From assembly GCA_030024065.1 (NCBI GenBank), contig JASEIE010000131.1, positions 1-10,283 of the forward strand: 10,283 bases of DNA, given 5' to 3'. Below are positions 1-7,455 of the stretch, one piece after another. The notes below the pieces were generated by a model, which worked only from the letters and a program-made list of their open reading frames with translations, did no database searches and had not been told where the DNA came from. The stretch comes from Thermodesulfobacteriota bacterium. Its GTDB lineage: Bacteria; Desulfobacterota; BSN033; UBA1163. The translations under genes and the position numbers were made by a program. How positions within the stretch are numbered: position 1 is the first letter of the stretch; every line of letters starts with the position of its first letter.

Positions 1-1
1 G

Positions 2-235
2 GCCTGGGGTCTCATTCCGACCAGCGAGGATATTCAAAAAGAGGATGCTCAAAGTCTGGTAAAGCGCTTCAGGAAAGGAGTGGAGATTCTTTCAAAAGAA
101 GGAATCGATCCAGTGCTTTTAGAGAGAGCAATCCTCACCCCCAGTTGCGGAACCGCCTACCTTCCCATCCCATTGGCAGAACGGGTCTGCCAACTCACCG
201 CAGAGGTTTCAAAGAGACTAAGAGGAAAGGAATAA
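2..235 (+). CDS. MetE/UROD-like methyltransferase, C-terminal fragment (partial)
   Basis: This is the last 77 codons of a gene that begins before the window, read in frame from base 2 to a TAA at 233-235. The visible protein has WGLIPTSEDI near its start and ILTPSCGTAYLP near residues 48-59. The TPSCG motif is characteristic of the C-terminal zinc-binding barrel of cobalamin-independent methionine synthase (MetE) and its UROD-like relatives, where this cysteine is a zinc ligand. Short MetE-like paralogues of about 340 residues are common in deltaproteobacteria and are thought to move methyl groups from corrinoid or thiol donors. Family membership is well supported by the motif. The methyl donor and acceptor cannot be read from this fragment. 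It converges on the tautomerase gene downstream. Confidence 0.7.
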   Translation, partial: AWGLIPTSEDIQKEDAQSLVKRFRKGVEILSKEGIDPVLLERAILTPSCGTAYLPIPLAERVCQLTAEVSKRLRGKE

Positions 236-319
236 TGGAAGATGGAATATTGGAATACTGGGTTTAAAAAGATTTAGATCTTTTTATTTTTACCCATTAT
301 TCCATTCATCCATTATTCC
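229..319. repeat. Imperfect inverted repeat / likely bidirectional terminator
   Basis: GGAATAATGGA at 229-239 is mirrored by TCCATTATTCC at about 309-319, and further TGGAAT/ATTCCA units lie between them. At the centre, AAAAAGAT (266-273) pairs with ATCTTTTT (278-285) around a TTAG loop. The structure begins inside the last codons of the plus-strand gene and ends just before the stop of the minus-strand tautomerase gene. A shared terminator for two convergent genes is the simplest reading. The TGGAAT-rich arms look like a degenerate intergenic repeat rather than a compact intrinsic terminator. Confidence 0.5.
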
Positions 320-337
320 ACCATTCCATGTAGTTTC

Positions 338-529
338 TCAAAGGTCCATCTTGGAACGGGGGATGCCTCCATGCCCGATATTTTCCTTGGGCAATTCATT
401 GATGAAAATCCTCACACGGTCTTTTGGAACCTGAAGGGCATCGGCAATGGCATCGGTCACCTTCTTGATTAACTCCTCCTTTTTCTCCGGAGTCCTTCCT
501 TGAATCATACTGATCTGAACGAGTGGCAT
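338..529 (-). CDS. 4-oxalocrotonate tautomerase-like protein
   Basis: A complete 63-residue protein of the size typical for 4-OT family tautomerases, which use the amino-terminal proline as general base for keto-enol isomerisation in aromatic meta-cleavage and related pathways. Numbering after removal of Met, the sequence has Pro1, Arg11 and Arg39, which match the catalytic proline and two substrate-binding arginines of 4-OT. The aromatic residue usual near position 50 is Ile here, so the substrate may differ from 2-hydroxymuconate. The start is firm: ATG at 527-529 is preceded on the minus strand by AAGGAGGA (537-544). It stands alone, with no aromatic-degradation gene next to it, so the physiological substrate is unknown. 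Confidence 0.9.
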   Translation of the reverse strand: MPLVQISMIQGRTPEKKEELIKKVTDAIADALQVPKDRVRIFINELPKENIGHGGIPRSKMDL

Positions 530-551
530 ACGAATTTCCTCCTTAAATTCG

Positions 552-623
552 AGTTTGGAGTTCGGAGTATTGAGTTCGGAGTCTAAATCCTTAAAAAATC
601 ATTGTGTCTCCGAACTCCGAACT
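552..623. repeat. Inverted repeat with 16-bp arms built from GTTCGGAG units
   Basis: AGTTTGGAGTTCGGAG (552-567) pairs with CTCCGAACTCCGAACT (608-623) with a single wobble mismatch, leaving a loop of about 40 bases. GAGTTCGGAGT occurs twice directly (558-568 and 572-582). It lies upstream of the tautomerase start on the minus strand, so it could sit in that gene's leader, or terminate minus-strand transcription arriving from the gene that ends at 844. It resembles the dispersed intergenic repeats found in such genomes. No function can be assigned. Confidence 0.6.
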
Positions 624-627
624 AATA

Positions 628-830
628 GAGACTGTTACGAAAAAACTCGGAACTAGTTAAAAAATAAGGACAAACCTGTCATTTTTTGATCAACCTAATA
701 TAAGGCAATAAACCGATGATTTAAAGCCAAATTGTTTTAGCTAAACCTCAAAATGCTCTGAAAAGATTATAGATTTCGTTTCCAATAAATTTTTCGAAAG
801 CATTTTTTCACTTTTTTTCGTAACAGTCTC
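628..830. mobile_element. MITE-like element, 203 bp, 18-bp perfect terminal inverted repeats
   Basis: GAGACTGTTACGAAAAAA at 628-645 is repeated exactly in reverse complement at 813-830. The pentamer TAATA lies immediately outside both ends (623-627 and 831-835), as expected of a target-site duplication. The 167-bp interior is AT-rich and has no open reading frame of note, so the element would need a transposase supplied in trans. Together these are the hallmarks of a miniature inverted-repeat transposable element derived from a DDE-type insertion sequence. The parent family was not identified. The TA inside the flank also allows a 2-bp TA duplication, as made by IS630/Tc1-type elements. It fills most of the gap between the tautomerase and B3/4 genes. 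Confidence 0.75.
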
Positions 831-843
831 TAATAACTCCTTA

Positions 844-1512
844 CTATGGTTTAAATATTTTTGACCAGGGTTCTTTACCATAACCAAATTTTTCTAAAAT
901 CTCAAGAGCTAATTGAAGCCCATCCGAGACGTGCTCTTCAAGAATCCCGGGCGATGTAAAGACATAGACCACTATGTTCTTGCTTGAGGCTTCGACCTTC
1001 GTCCTAAAATCAGGCCCCTGAAAGAGAGAGCAGACGATCCCTGCTTCGTCACGAAGCACAATCTCTTCCTCTTTACAGAGGATCATCCTTCCTGATACCC
1101 CCTGAAACGTCTCTCCCTCATGAGCAAGGTCGAGCCTCCATTCGCCCTCGAACCGATCCAGATCCTGAATGGCCATCAGGATTCCATGATACATCTCTGC
1201 CATGATATGGGTGTCGATATAGAGGTTGACGATCGGAAATCCCATCTCAATCGTTCGTTTCAGATGGCCGGGAAGGGGACAATGATAGCCCCAATCTTTG
1301 AAGAACTGATCATAGAGGTTGATCCTTTTTTCGATCTCGGCAAGGCTGGCCCTCCTTCTCATCTTTCGAAGAACTTCCCTCTTATAGATTTTGAAGGCTT
1401 CACTCTTTTCAAAATAGGCGCAGTCCTGAATGGTTCCTATTCCAAAGGCGAGGTTGGGAAACCGGTGACGATAGGCATCGGTGATGGTAAGGGGGATTTC
1501 TCTCTTTATCAA
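844..1512 (-). CDS. Stand-alone B3/4 (PheRS-beta editing-like) domain protein
   Basis: This 222-residue protein resembles the free-standing B3/4 domain family, related to the editing domain of the phenylalanyl-tRNA synthetase beta chain. Visible family features are PIVNLYIDTHIMAEMYHGI (about 93-111), LDRFEGEWRLDLAHEGETF (about 118-136), and the DEAGIVCSLFQGPDFRTKV stretch (about 155-173) just before a hydrophobic strand ending at SPGI. Free-standing members may hydrolyse mischarged tRNA or bind amino acids, but their role is poorly defined. The start codon is TTG (1510-1512), preceded by AAAGGA five bases upstream on the minus strand, and no better ATG lies nearby. No synthetase gene adjoins it. 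Family assignment is fairly confident; the reaction is an inference. Confidence 0.75.
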   Translation of the reverse strand: MIKREIPLTITDAYRHRFPNLAFGIGTIQDCAYFEKSEAFKIYKREVLRKMRRRASLAEIEKRINLYDQFFKDWGYHCPLPGHLKRTIEMGFPIVNLYIDTHIMAEMYHGILMAIQDLDRFEGEWRLDLAHEGETFQGVSGRMILCKEEEIVLRDEAGIVCSLFQGPDFRTKVEASSKNIVVYVFTSPGILEEHVSDGLQLALEILEKFGYGKEPWSKIFKP

Positions 1513-1560
1513 GCGCGTCCTTTCAAGAGGTTGGGATCAGCACCTCTACACTTGATGATT

Positions 1561-1762
1561 TTGTAAAAAGCTGTCATTCCCGTGCTTGCGCGCCGTAGCG
1601 CTTCAGCGCGCAGGCGTGAAACTTGTCCTCGAAGGTATCAATCGGGGAACGGGAATCCAGAAGATTCTATCTACCCGAAAAGACTGGATTCCTGCTGGAG
1701 TTTACCCCGTACCTAATACGGGGCAGGAATGACGGAAAATAACCTTCTCAGACTTTTTACAA
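1561..1762. repeat. Hairpin-rich intergenic repeat (MITE/REP-like), about 200 bp
   Basis: The ends are a 10-bp inverted repeat, TTGTAAAAAG (1561-1570) and CTTTTTACAA (1753-1762). Inside, GTCATTCC (1573-1580) pairs with GGAATGAC (1726-1733), GGAATCCAG (1652-1660) with CTGGATTCC (1684-1692), CCCCGTA (1705-1711) with TACGGGG (1717-1723), and GCGCGC (1588-1593) with GCGCGC (1606-1611). The GTCATTCC...GGATTCC...GGAATGAC pattern is a familiar dispersed repeat layout in many bacterial genomes. It has no coding potential. It lies between tctA and the B3/4 gene, both on the minus strand, so it could also terminate the tct transcript. No clear target duplication was found. Confidence 0.7.
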
Positions 1763-1767
1763 GACCC

Positions 1768-3273
1768 TTATTCCTTAAATCCTTCATATTCTCTGCGCCG
1801 CTTTTTGAAATAAGGGAAGAGGTTAGAAAGCAGGAGAAGAAAGGCAAAACCTAATGCAATGCCGGAGATGGGACGGCTAACAAAGATCAGAAAACTCCCT
1901 TGTGAAATCAGGAGCGACTGGCGAAGGGCCTGTTCCAGCATGGGACCCAGTACGTAGGCCAGGATGAGGGGTGCAGCCTCATAACCAAATTTTCTCATGA
2001 TCCATCCTATTGCCCCGAAGAAAATCATCACATAGAGATCGAAGATGACATTATTCATGCTATAGGCCCCGATGAGGCAAAAAAGGAGGATGAGTGGAAA
2101 AAGGATCCTGTATGGGATCTCGAGTACTTTTACCCACATGCCGATTAACGGCAGGTTAAGAATGAGGAGGAGGAAATTGCCGAGGTACAGGCTGGCAATC
2201 AAACCCCAGAAAAGATCAGGATTCTGTTTGATCAGGAGAGGACCGGGCTGGATTCCATGGATGATCAAGGCGGAAAAGAAGATGGCCATAATTGGATTGG
2301 GAGGGATGCCAAGCGAAAGCAGTGGAATGAGGGACCCTCCTGCCGCTGCATTGTTTGCGGACTCCGGACCGGCTACCCCTTCAATCGCCCCCCTTCCAAA
2401 TCTTTCCGGTTCTTTGGCAACCTTCTTTTCCACCGCATAGGCGACGAAGGTTGAAATCACAGCCCCCCCTCCGGGGAGAATTCCAAGGAGAAACCCGATG
2501 ATGGACCCTCTGACAATGGCCCACTTGGCCTGAGCCCAATCTTTTAAGGAGGGCCATAGATTTTTAATGTGGGTTTTAAAGATTTCCCTTTTAAGATTCT
2601 CCTCCAAATTGACAAAGATTTCAGATACTCCAAAAAGACCCATGACCAGCGGGATAATGCCCACTCCGTCGGTCAGTTCATTGATTCCGAAAGTGAACCT
2701 GGGAAGACCGGTGATGATATCGAGTCCGATGCTTCCAAGGATAATGCCCACCAGGGCCATCATCACGGCCTTCAAAATAGACCCCTGGGCCAGGTAGGTA
2801 ACAATGACCAGCCCTGTGCACATCAAGGCAAAGTATTCGGGAGGCCCGAAACTGAGTGCCGCCCTGGCGAGAGGAACAGAAACAAACATCAATCCTATGT
2901 TGGCGATTGTTCCCGCAATAAAAGAACCCCATGCGGCAATCCCTAGCGCAGGACCTGCGCGGCCCTGACGGGCCATCTGGTGCCCATCGATACAGGTAAT
3001 AACTGAGGAGGCTTCACCAGGGATATTGACCAGGATGGAGGTCGTAGAGCCTCCGTACTGGACGCCATAGTAGATCCCTGCCAGCATGATAATGGTTGAA
3101 GTGGCTGGAAATCTGAAGGTTGCCGGAAGGAGGAGAGCCATCGCGCCGGCAGGACCGATGCCAGGCAACACCCCTACCAATGTTCCGACCAGCACACCAA
3201 TCGCACAGAAAAGTATATTGATGGGTTGGAATGTGACCTGAAAACCGTAAAGGATGCTATCGAAAAGTCCCAT
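1768..3273 (-). CDS. tctA: TctA: large membrane subunit of a tripartite tricarboxylate transporter
   Basis: A full-length 501-residue TctA, the usual size, with about a dozen hydrophobic segments. It forms the main translocation channel of a TTT-family, ion-coupled secondary importer for carboxylates, working with TctB and the periplasmic binder TctC. Diagnostic motifs are GTLVGVLPGIGPAGAMALLLP near residues 30-50, its internal repeat GFLLGILPGGGAVISTF near 260-276, and GPESANNAAAGGSLIPLLSLGIP near 303-325. The ATG at 3271-3273 lies 9 bases after the tctB stop, and AAGGGGAT overlaps that stop as a ribosome site, so it is probably co-translated with tctB. It is the last gene of the operon. The substrate (citrate, tartrate, aromatic acid or other) cannot be read from the sequence. 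Confidence 0.95.
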   Translation of the reverse strand: MGLFDSILYGFQVTFQPINILFCAIGVLVGTLVGVLPGIGPAGAMALLLPATFRFPATSTIIMLAGIYYGVQYGGSTTSILVNIPGEASSVITCIDGHQMARQGRAGPALGIAAWGSFIAGTIANIGLMFVSVPLARAALSFGPPEYFALMCTGLVIVTYLAQGSILKAVMMALVGIILGSIGLDIITGLPRFTFGINELTDGVGIIPLVMGLFGVSEIFVNLEENLKREIFKTHIKNLWPSLKDWAQAKWAIVRGSIIGFLLGILPGGGAVISTFVAYAVEKKVAKEPERFGRGAIEGVAGPESANNAAAGGSLIPLLSLGIPPNPIMAIFFSALIIHGIQPGPLLIKQNPDLFWGLIASLYLGNFLLLILNLPLIGMWVKVLEIPYRILFPLILLFCLIGAYSMNNVIFDLYVMIFFGAIGWIMRKFGYEAAPLILAYVLGPMLEQALRQSLLISQGSFLIFVSRPISGIALGFAFLLLLSNLFPYFKKRRREYEGFKE

Positions 3274-3282
3274 TCTATCCCC

Positions 3283-3738
3283 TTAAAGGCCAAATAGACC
3301 ATCCGGGAATTGACAATTGAGCCATTTGGAGAAGACAAAATAGGTAATCAGCGTGGCCAGAATGGATGAGACCAAAACCCAGATGACTCTCTTTCTCTCA
3401 AGAACCCAGAAAAGGGCGATCATCAACAGAAAGGTGCTGATGAGGTAGCCCAGGACAGGCATCATCCTGGAATAGAGGGTGAGAACAATGAGAACAAAAA
3501 GAATTCTTTTCCAGAACATTCCAGCGAAGAGAGGCGGGGTCTTGACCTCTCTCTTTTTCAAAGAGGCTTTAAGGAACAGAACGAGAGAGAGGATTCCCAA
3601 TATTCCTGAAGCCCCGAAGGTCATAAAACCCATGCCTGGATTCCGAGGTGTTCCGATTCCTAAACGGATGGATTCGACGAGGACAGAGAGGGAGACAAGC
3701 AGCCAGAAGAGGCTGCTTGTCTGATCCAAGGTTTTCAT
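3283..3738 (-). CDS. tctB: TctB: small membrane subunit of a tripartite tricarboxylate transporter
   Basis: A 151-residue protein with four predicted membrane helices (about residues 8-25, 39-57, 77-105 and 115-137), the standard TctB size and topology. TctB is poorly conserved in sequence and is recognised here mainly by its position between tctC and tctA and by the RLGIGTPRNPGMGFMTF segment near residues 25-41, where family members carry a similar G-rich loop. Its ATG (3736-3738) shares one base with the tctC TAA (3738-3740), an arrangement expected to give translational coupling. It is required with TctA for transport in characterised systems. Confidence 0.9.
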   Translation of the reverse strand: MKTLDQTSSLFWLLVSLSVLVESIRLGIGTPRNPGMGFMTFGASGILGILSLVLFLKASLKKREVKTPPLFAGMFWKRILFVLIVLTLYSRMMPVLGYLISTFLLMIALFWVLERKRVIWVLVSSILATLITYFVFSKWLNCQFPDGLFGL

Positions 3739-4717
3739 TATTTCTTTTCAGGCTCTTTGATAATATTGAGATTCTTGATCATCACGGCAAACCGGTTATA
3801 AGCGTCCTCGAGATATTTCTTTGTATCCTCGGAATTTCGATAGGCCACATCAAATTCCAGATTTTGTATCGTCTTGATAAACTCTGGGTCATCCATGGCT
3901 TTATGGAGGGCCTCGTCCAGCCGTTTTACGATTGCTGAAGGCGTCCCCTTCGGAGCCGCAATCATGAAAACGGTTTCATTAATGAAATCATATCCAAGGT
4001 CTCTGAGTGTGGGGACATTGGGAAAGCTCTTCATTCGCCTCTCCCCGTGGGTGACCAGGAGTCGGAGCGATCCCTCCTTCACATGGGGAAGCCACTCCGT
4101 GCTATCGGACATGGACGTGACATGTCCTCCCAATACAGCCGCGAGCCCGGGTGCCCCCCGGCGTAAGGCACATGGGTCCATTGAATCTTTTCTCTTTCAG
4201 CAACATATTCCATCGCCATGTGCATGGGTGAACCCGCCCCGGAGGTCGCATAGTTGACCTTTCCGGGATTCTTTCGCGCATGTTCAATAAGGTCCTTGAA
4301 GGTTTTAAAGGGGGTATCGGATTTCACGACAACACCTGACTGTACAGATGTAAAGTGCATGATGGGGACAAAATCTTCGTGGCCATAGGGGACAGCCCGC
4401 AACTGGGGAATCCTGATTAAACCTGTGCTCGTGCAACTTGTTATGTCGTAACCGTCCGGCCTCTTCTTCGCCACCTGGCCAAGTGCGACGGACCCTGCTC
4501 CTCCACCCACATTTGAAACCACGATGGGCTGGCCGAGAAACTTTTCAGCTTTGCTTGCGAGGATCCGTGTGCTGGTATCCAGTGTTCCCCCTGGGGGGAA
4601 AGTCACAATGAGATTGATGGGTTTGGTAGGATAGGTTTGAGCAAAGGAGATAAGGGGTATCAATATAAGAAAAAAGCCAAACACAAAAATGATTTTCCTC
4701 CATCCTCTCTGTTTCAT
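3738..4717 (-). pseudogene. tctC: TctC/Bug-family periplasmic solute-binding protein, interrupted by a frameshift
   Basis: Two overlapping frames together encode one complete Bug-family binding protein that delivers carboxylates to TctAB. The first frame starts at ATG 4715-4717 with AAAGGAGG six bases upstream (4724-4731). It has a signal peptide (KQRGWRKIIFVFG... ending near ISFA-QTYPTKPI) and runs through VTFPPGGTLDTSTR to QWTHVPYAGG at residue 188. The second frame resumes at APGLAAVLGGHVTSMSDS and ends at 3738. A seventh G in the G6 run (C4154-C4159 on the plus strand) would give YAGGAPGLAAVLGGHV and a 326-residue protein of normal family length. As written, the gene ends in an out-of-frame tail near 4079 and lacks its C-terminal lobe. 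Both halves are otherwise undamaged, so a base-calling error or a very recent mutation is likely. Confidence 0.85.
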
Positions 4718-4745
4718 AAACAACCTCCTTTGTAAATTTTTAGTT

Positions 4746-4774
4746 TTTATATCTCTTATTCCACTTTCTGTCAA
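4746..4774 (-). promoter_or_regulatory. Sigma70-type promoter of the tctCBA operon
   Basis: On the minus strand, TTGACA (4769-4774) and TATAAA (4746-4751) are separated by exactly 17 bases: a perfect -35 and a five-of-six -10 box. Predicted initiation near 4739 gives a leader of about 22 bases containing the AAAGGAGG ribosome site of tctC. Strong housekeeping-type expression is implied unless a regulator intervenes. Confidence 0.75.
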
Positions 4775-4790
4775 GCCAACTGCAAGGGTG

Positions 4791-4816
4791 AGGTTAAAGG
4801 CTAAAGTAAGGTTAAA
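4791..4816. repeat. Direct repeat AGGTTAAA, possible regulator site upstream of tct
   Basis: AGGTTAAA occurs at 4791-4798 and 4809-4816, 18 bases apart, with a weaker GGCTAAAG copy between them. The repeats lie about 17-42 bases upstream of the tct -35 box, a usual place for an activator. They are also inside the 208-bp divergent spacer shared with the EamA gene. A role is only inferred from position. Confidence 0.25.
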
Positions 4817-4925
4817 ATCGTTTTTATTTAAGGACAGAGGCTTTCCCAAAAACAAGAAAAAGGGATGTGTCCTTACCTCAATTTATAACTTGATGATGAC
4901 TTCAGATTGAGATAAGCTGATTCGC

Positions 4926-5777
4926 ATGATTCGTCTCTATCTCTTCTTGGCCACAGGCATCATCGCCATTTCGACGGCTTCGATCTTCATCAAACTCTGC
5001 GATGCGCCGGCATTGGTTATCGCCGCCTACCGGATGACCCTGGCCTCTCTATTCCTGCTTCCCTTCGCCGGTTACCAAAGGGTCTGGAAAGGATGGAATG
5101 GATCCGAATTGCGATGGTTGATTCTCTCCGGCACCTTCCTTGCCCTCCACTTTGCCTTCTGGATCACCTCATTGAAATTCACCTCTGTGGCCAGCTCTGT
5201 GGTTCTGGTCTCCACCAATCCCCTCTTTGTCGGAATAGGAGCCTGGCTCTTTTTCAAAGAACCCGTGGGACTGAATCTCATCCTCGGAATTACCCTTTCC
5301 ATTTTGGGAAGCGGTTTGATCAGCTTTGGAGATATGTCTATCTCCAGTGATGCATTGATGGGAGACGGGTTGGCCCTTCTGGGTGCTATCACTGCCTCTG
5401 GATACCTTCTCATCGGAAGAAAGATGAGAAAGGGGCAGGATCTCCTTTCATACATCTTTCCTGTCTACTCAGCCGCAGCAATCGTATTGGTCATCCTCTC
5501 TCTCATTTCTCAAAAACCCTTCTTCGGATTCTCATCATCCACCTATCTCTATCTTTTTCTCCTCGCTCTCGTTCCCCAGCTCATCGGTCACACCACCTTC
5601 AACTGGGCATTGAAATATCTTCCGGCCCCTCTGGTAGCCATTGCCATTTTAGGCGAACCCGTGGGCTCGACCATCCTGGCTTTCTTCATTCTCGGAGAAG
5701 GATTGACTCCTTTAAAAATCATCGGGGGAATCCTCATCTTCACCGGAATCCTGATTGCCCTCAAGAAAACACCCTGA
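4926..5777 (+). CDS. EamA-family (DMT superfamily) membrane transporter
   Basis: A complete 283-residue integral membrane protein with about ten hydrophobic helices arranged as two EamA repeats (about residues 5-135 and 148-281), the standard layout of drug/metabolite transporters such as RhaT- and YdcZ-like exporters. Supporting features are the first-repeat segment with APALVIAAYRMTLASLFLLP, the VASSVVLVSTNPLFVGIGAWLFFKEP motif ending repeat one, and its counterpart LPAPLVAIAILGEPVGSTILAFFILGE in repeat two. The start is ATG 4926. No strong ribosome site is visible, but a TGA at 4908-4910 closes the frame just upstream, so the start cannot move far. It diverges from tctC. Substrate unknown; amino-acid or metabolite export is typical of the family. 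Confidence 0.9.
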   Translation: MIRLYLFLATGIIAISTASIFIKLCDAPALVIAAYRMTLASLFLLPFAGYQRVWKGWNGSELRWLILSGTFLALHFAFWITSLKFTSVASSVVLVSTNPLFVGIGAWLFFKEPVGLNLILGITLSILGSGLISFGDMSISSDALMGDGLALLGAITASGYLLIGRKMRKGQDLLSYIFPVYSAAAIVLVILSLISQKPFFGFSSSTYLYLFLLALVPQLIGHTTFNWALKYLPAPLVAIAILGEPVGSTILAFFILGEGLTPLKIIGGILIFTGILIALKKTP

Positions 5778-5779
5778 GA

Positions 5780-5808
5780 TTGACTCATTGTCCAGAATTG
5801 AGTAGACT
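5780..5808 (+). promoter_or_regulatory. Possible sigma70 promoter for the Cache-PAS sensor gene
   Basis: TTGACT (5780-5785) and TAGACT (5803-5808) are spaced by 17 bases, matching five and four of six consensus positions. It sits in the 62-bp gap after the EamA stop codon, followed by AGGAG (5829-5833) six bases before the ATG. Transcription from the upstream EamA promoter is an alternative. Confidence 0.4.
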
Positions 5809-5839
5809 TATATCAACAATTCAAAGATAGGAGTTCCTT

Positions 5840-7448
5840 ATGGCCATTCGACTTAAATCTCCTAAAACCCCCTGGCATTTTATTCTTATCTTCTTTCTTT
5901 TCGCTATCGGCATTGGAACTGCAGGGTACTTTTACTATGATACACAGAAACAACATGTAAAAAAAGAAAAACAGAATGAACTCCTCGCCATTGCTGATCT
6001 GAAAGCCAGCCAGATTACGAACTGGCGTAAAGAAAGGATGTCAGACGCAGAAGTGATATTGGAAAATCCCTCAGCTTTTCATCATTTCCAAGATTGTTTA
6101 AATACTAAAGAGATGTCCCTCAGACAAGGAGTTCTTTCCTGGATGGAATCCCTTTGCAAACGCTCTGATTACAGTGGCATTTTTCTCCTCGATGCAAAAG
6201 GAAGAGCACGATTATCAGTGGCCGTTGGAGATGAACCGGTTGGGTCTTATATACAAACCTTTATTGTAGAAGCAATCAAGACGAAGAAGGTAATTCTTAC
6301 CGACCTTTATCGGGACGAGACAACCCGCCATATCCATATTGATATCTTAATTCCTCTTGTTCCCAGGGATCGCATTAGGTCACCAGTGGGGGTCCTCCTG
6401 ATACGGATTGAGCCCCAACAATTCCTCTACCCTCTTATTCAGACATGGCCCACACCCAGCCGTACCGCTGAGAGTCTACTCGTTCGCCGTGAAGGGAATG
6501 AGGCTGTGTTTTTAAATGAACTCCGTCATCAGAAAAATACAGCACTCTCCCTCCGCATTCCGATCAGCGAACAACAGATGCCGGCTGTGATGGGGATGCG
6601 CGGGGTCGAAGGAATCGTTGAGGGCTTAGACTATCGTGGTGTTAAGGTGCTCGCAGCCGTACGGGCAATTCCAGGCTCCCCCTGGTATCTTATCGCTAAG
6701 ATTGACCAGGAGGAAATCTATGCCCCCATTCGCGAACACGCCTGGTTTGCAATCATTCTAGTAGGTACATTGATTCTTGCCGCAGGAGTGAGTGTCGGTT
6801 TCTTATGGCGTCATAAGACTGCCCAATTTTATCAGAAACAATACGAGACAGAGCTTGAACACCAGGCCTTGATCCAGCACTTTGATTACCTGAGTAAATA
6901 TGCCAATGATATTATCCTTCTGACGGACCACGAATTGAAGATTGTCGAAGCCAATGACCGGGCTGTTGAATCTTATGGTTATACCCGGGGTGAATTGCTT
7001 CAATTGAATGCACGGCAGCTACGATCCCCTGAAACACCGCTCCTTGATGAATTCGTAAAGCAAGTTGAAGATCGAAAAGGAATGGTATTTGAAACCCCTA
7101 CATCAACGTAAGGATGGGACCACCTTCCCGGTAGAAACCAGTATACGGGTCATTGAAGTGGAAGGGAAAAAATTCTATCAAAGCATCGTCCGTGACATCA
7201 CCGAGCGGAAGCGGGCAGAGCAGGAACGAGAAAAACTGATTCAAGAACTTCAGGAAGCCCTCACAAAGGTTAAAAAGCTAAGCGGCCTGCTTCCCATCTG
7301 TGCCTCCTGCAAAAAGATACGGGACGACAAAGGCTATTGGAATCAAATTGAAGGCTATATCCGGGATCATTCGGAAGCCGAATTCAGCCATGGCATCTGC
7401 CCGGACTGCGCAAGAAAGCTTTATCCGGAACTCTATGGAGATGAGTAA
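5840..7448 (+). pseudogene. Membrane Cache-PAS sensor with C-terminal CxxC...CxxC module, frameshifted
   Basis: Two frames form one protein of about 535 residues. Helix one (about 13-33) and helix two (about 298-321) bracket a periplasmic region that resembles a double Cache sensor. A coiled linker and a PAS domain follow, with YANDIILLTDHELKIVEANDR near 352-372. The first frame stops at 7111. The other frame continues the PAS domain at HQRKDGTTFPVETSIRV and IVRDITERKRAE, then a short coiled coil. The last 60 residues hold LPICASCKKIRDDKGYW and FSHGICPDCARKLYPE. Removing one C from the C4 run at 7095-7098 restores the frame (FET-LHQRKDGT). There is no histidine-kinase, GGDEF or methyl-accepting domain, so the output is unknown. 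The four cysteines look like a metal site. The start ATG has AGGAG (5829-5833) six bases upstream. Confidence 0.8.
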
Positions 7449-7455
7449 GAAGTAA

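Noticed and set aside
545..620. CRISPR-like array from the repeated GAGTTCGGAGT units
   Set aside because: There are only two short direct copies, no regular spacers and no cas genes; the layout is an inverted repeat.
1120..1566. A 148-codon plus-strand frame opposite the B3/4 gene
   Set aside because: It is antisense to a recognisable protein, has no family features and no ribosome site, and fits a shadow frame.
2072..2946. Several plus-strand frames of 65-125 codons opposite tctA
   Set aside because: All are antisense to a well conserved membrane protein, have odd compositions and no recognisable motifs.
4150..4165. Programmed ribosomal frameshifting in tctC
   Set aside because: The G6 run lacks a classical X-XXY-YYZ slippery context with a stimulatory structure that I could see, and TctC proteins are not known to need frameshifting.
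4718..4855. Upstream extension of the tctC frame to an ATG at 4855 (46 extra residues)
   Set aside because: The extension would sit over the promoter and in front of a clear signal peptide. ATG 4717 has a near-perfect ribosome site, and the extension has no family similarity.
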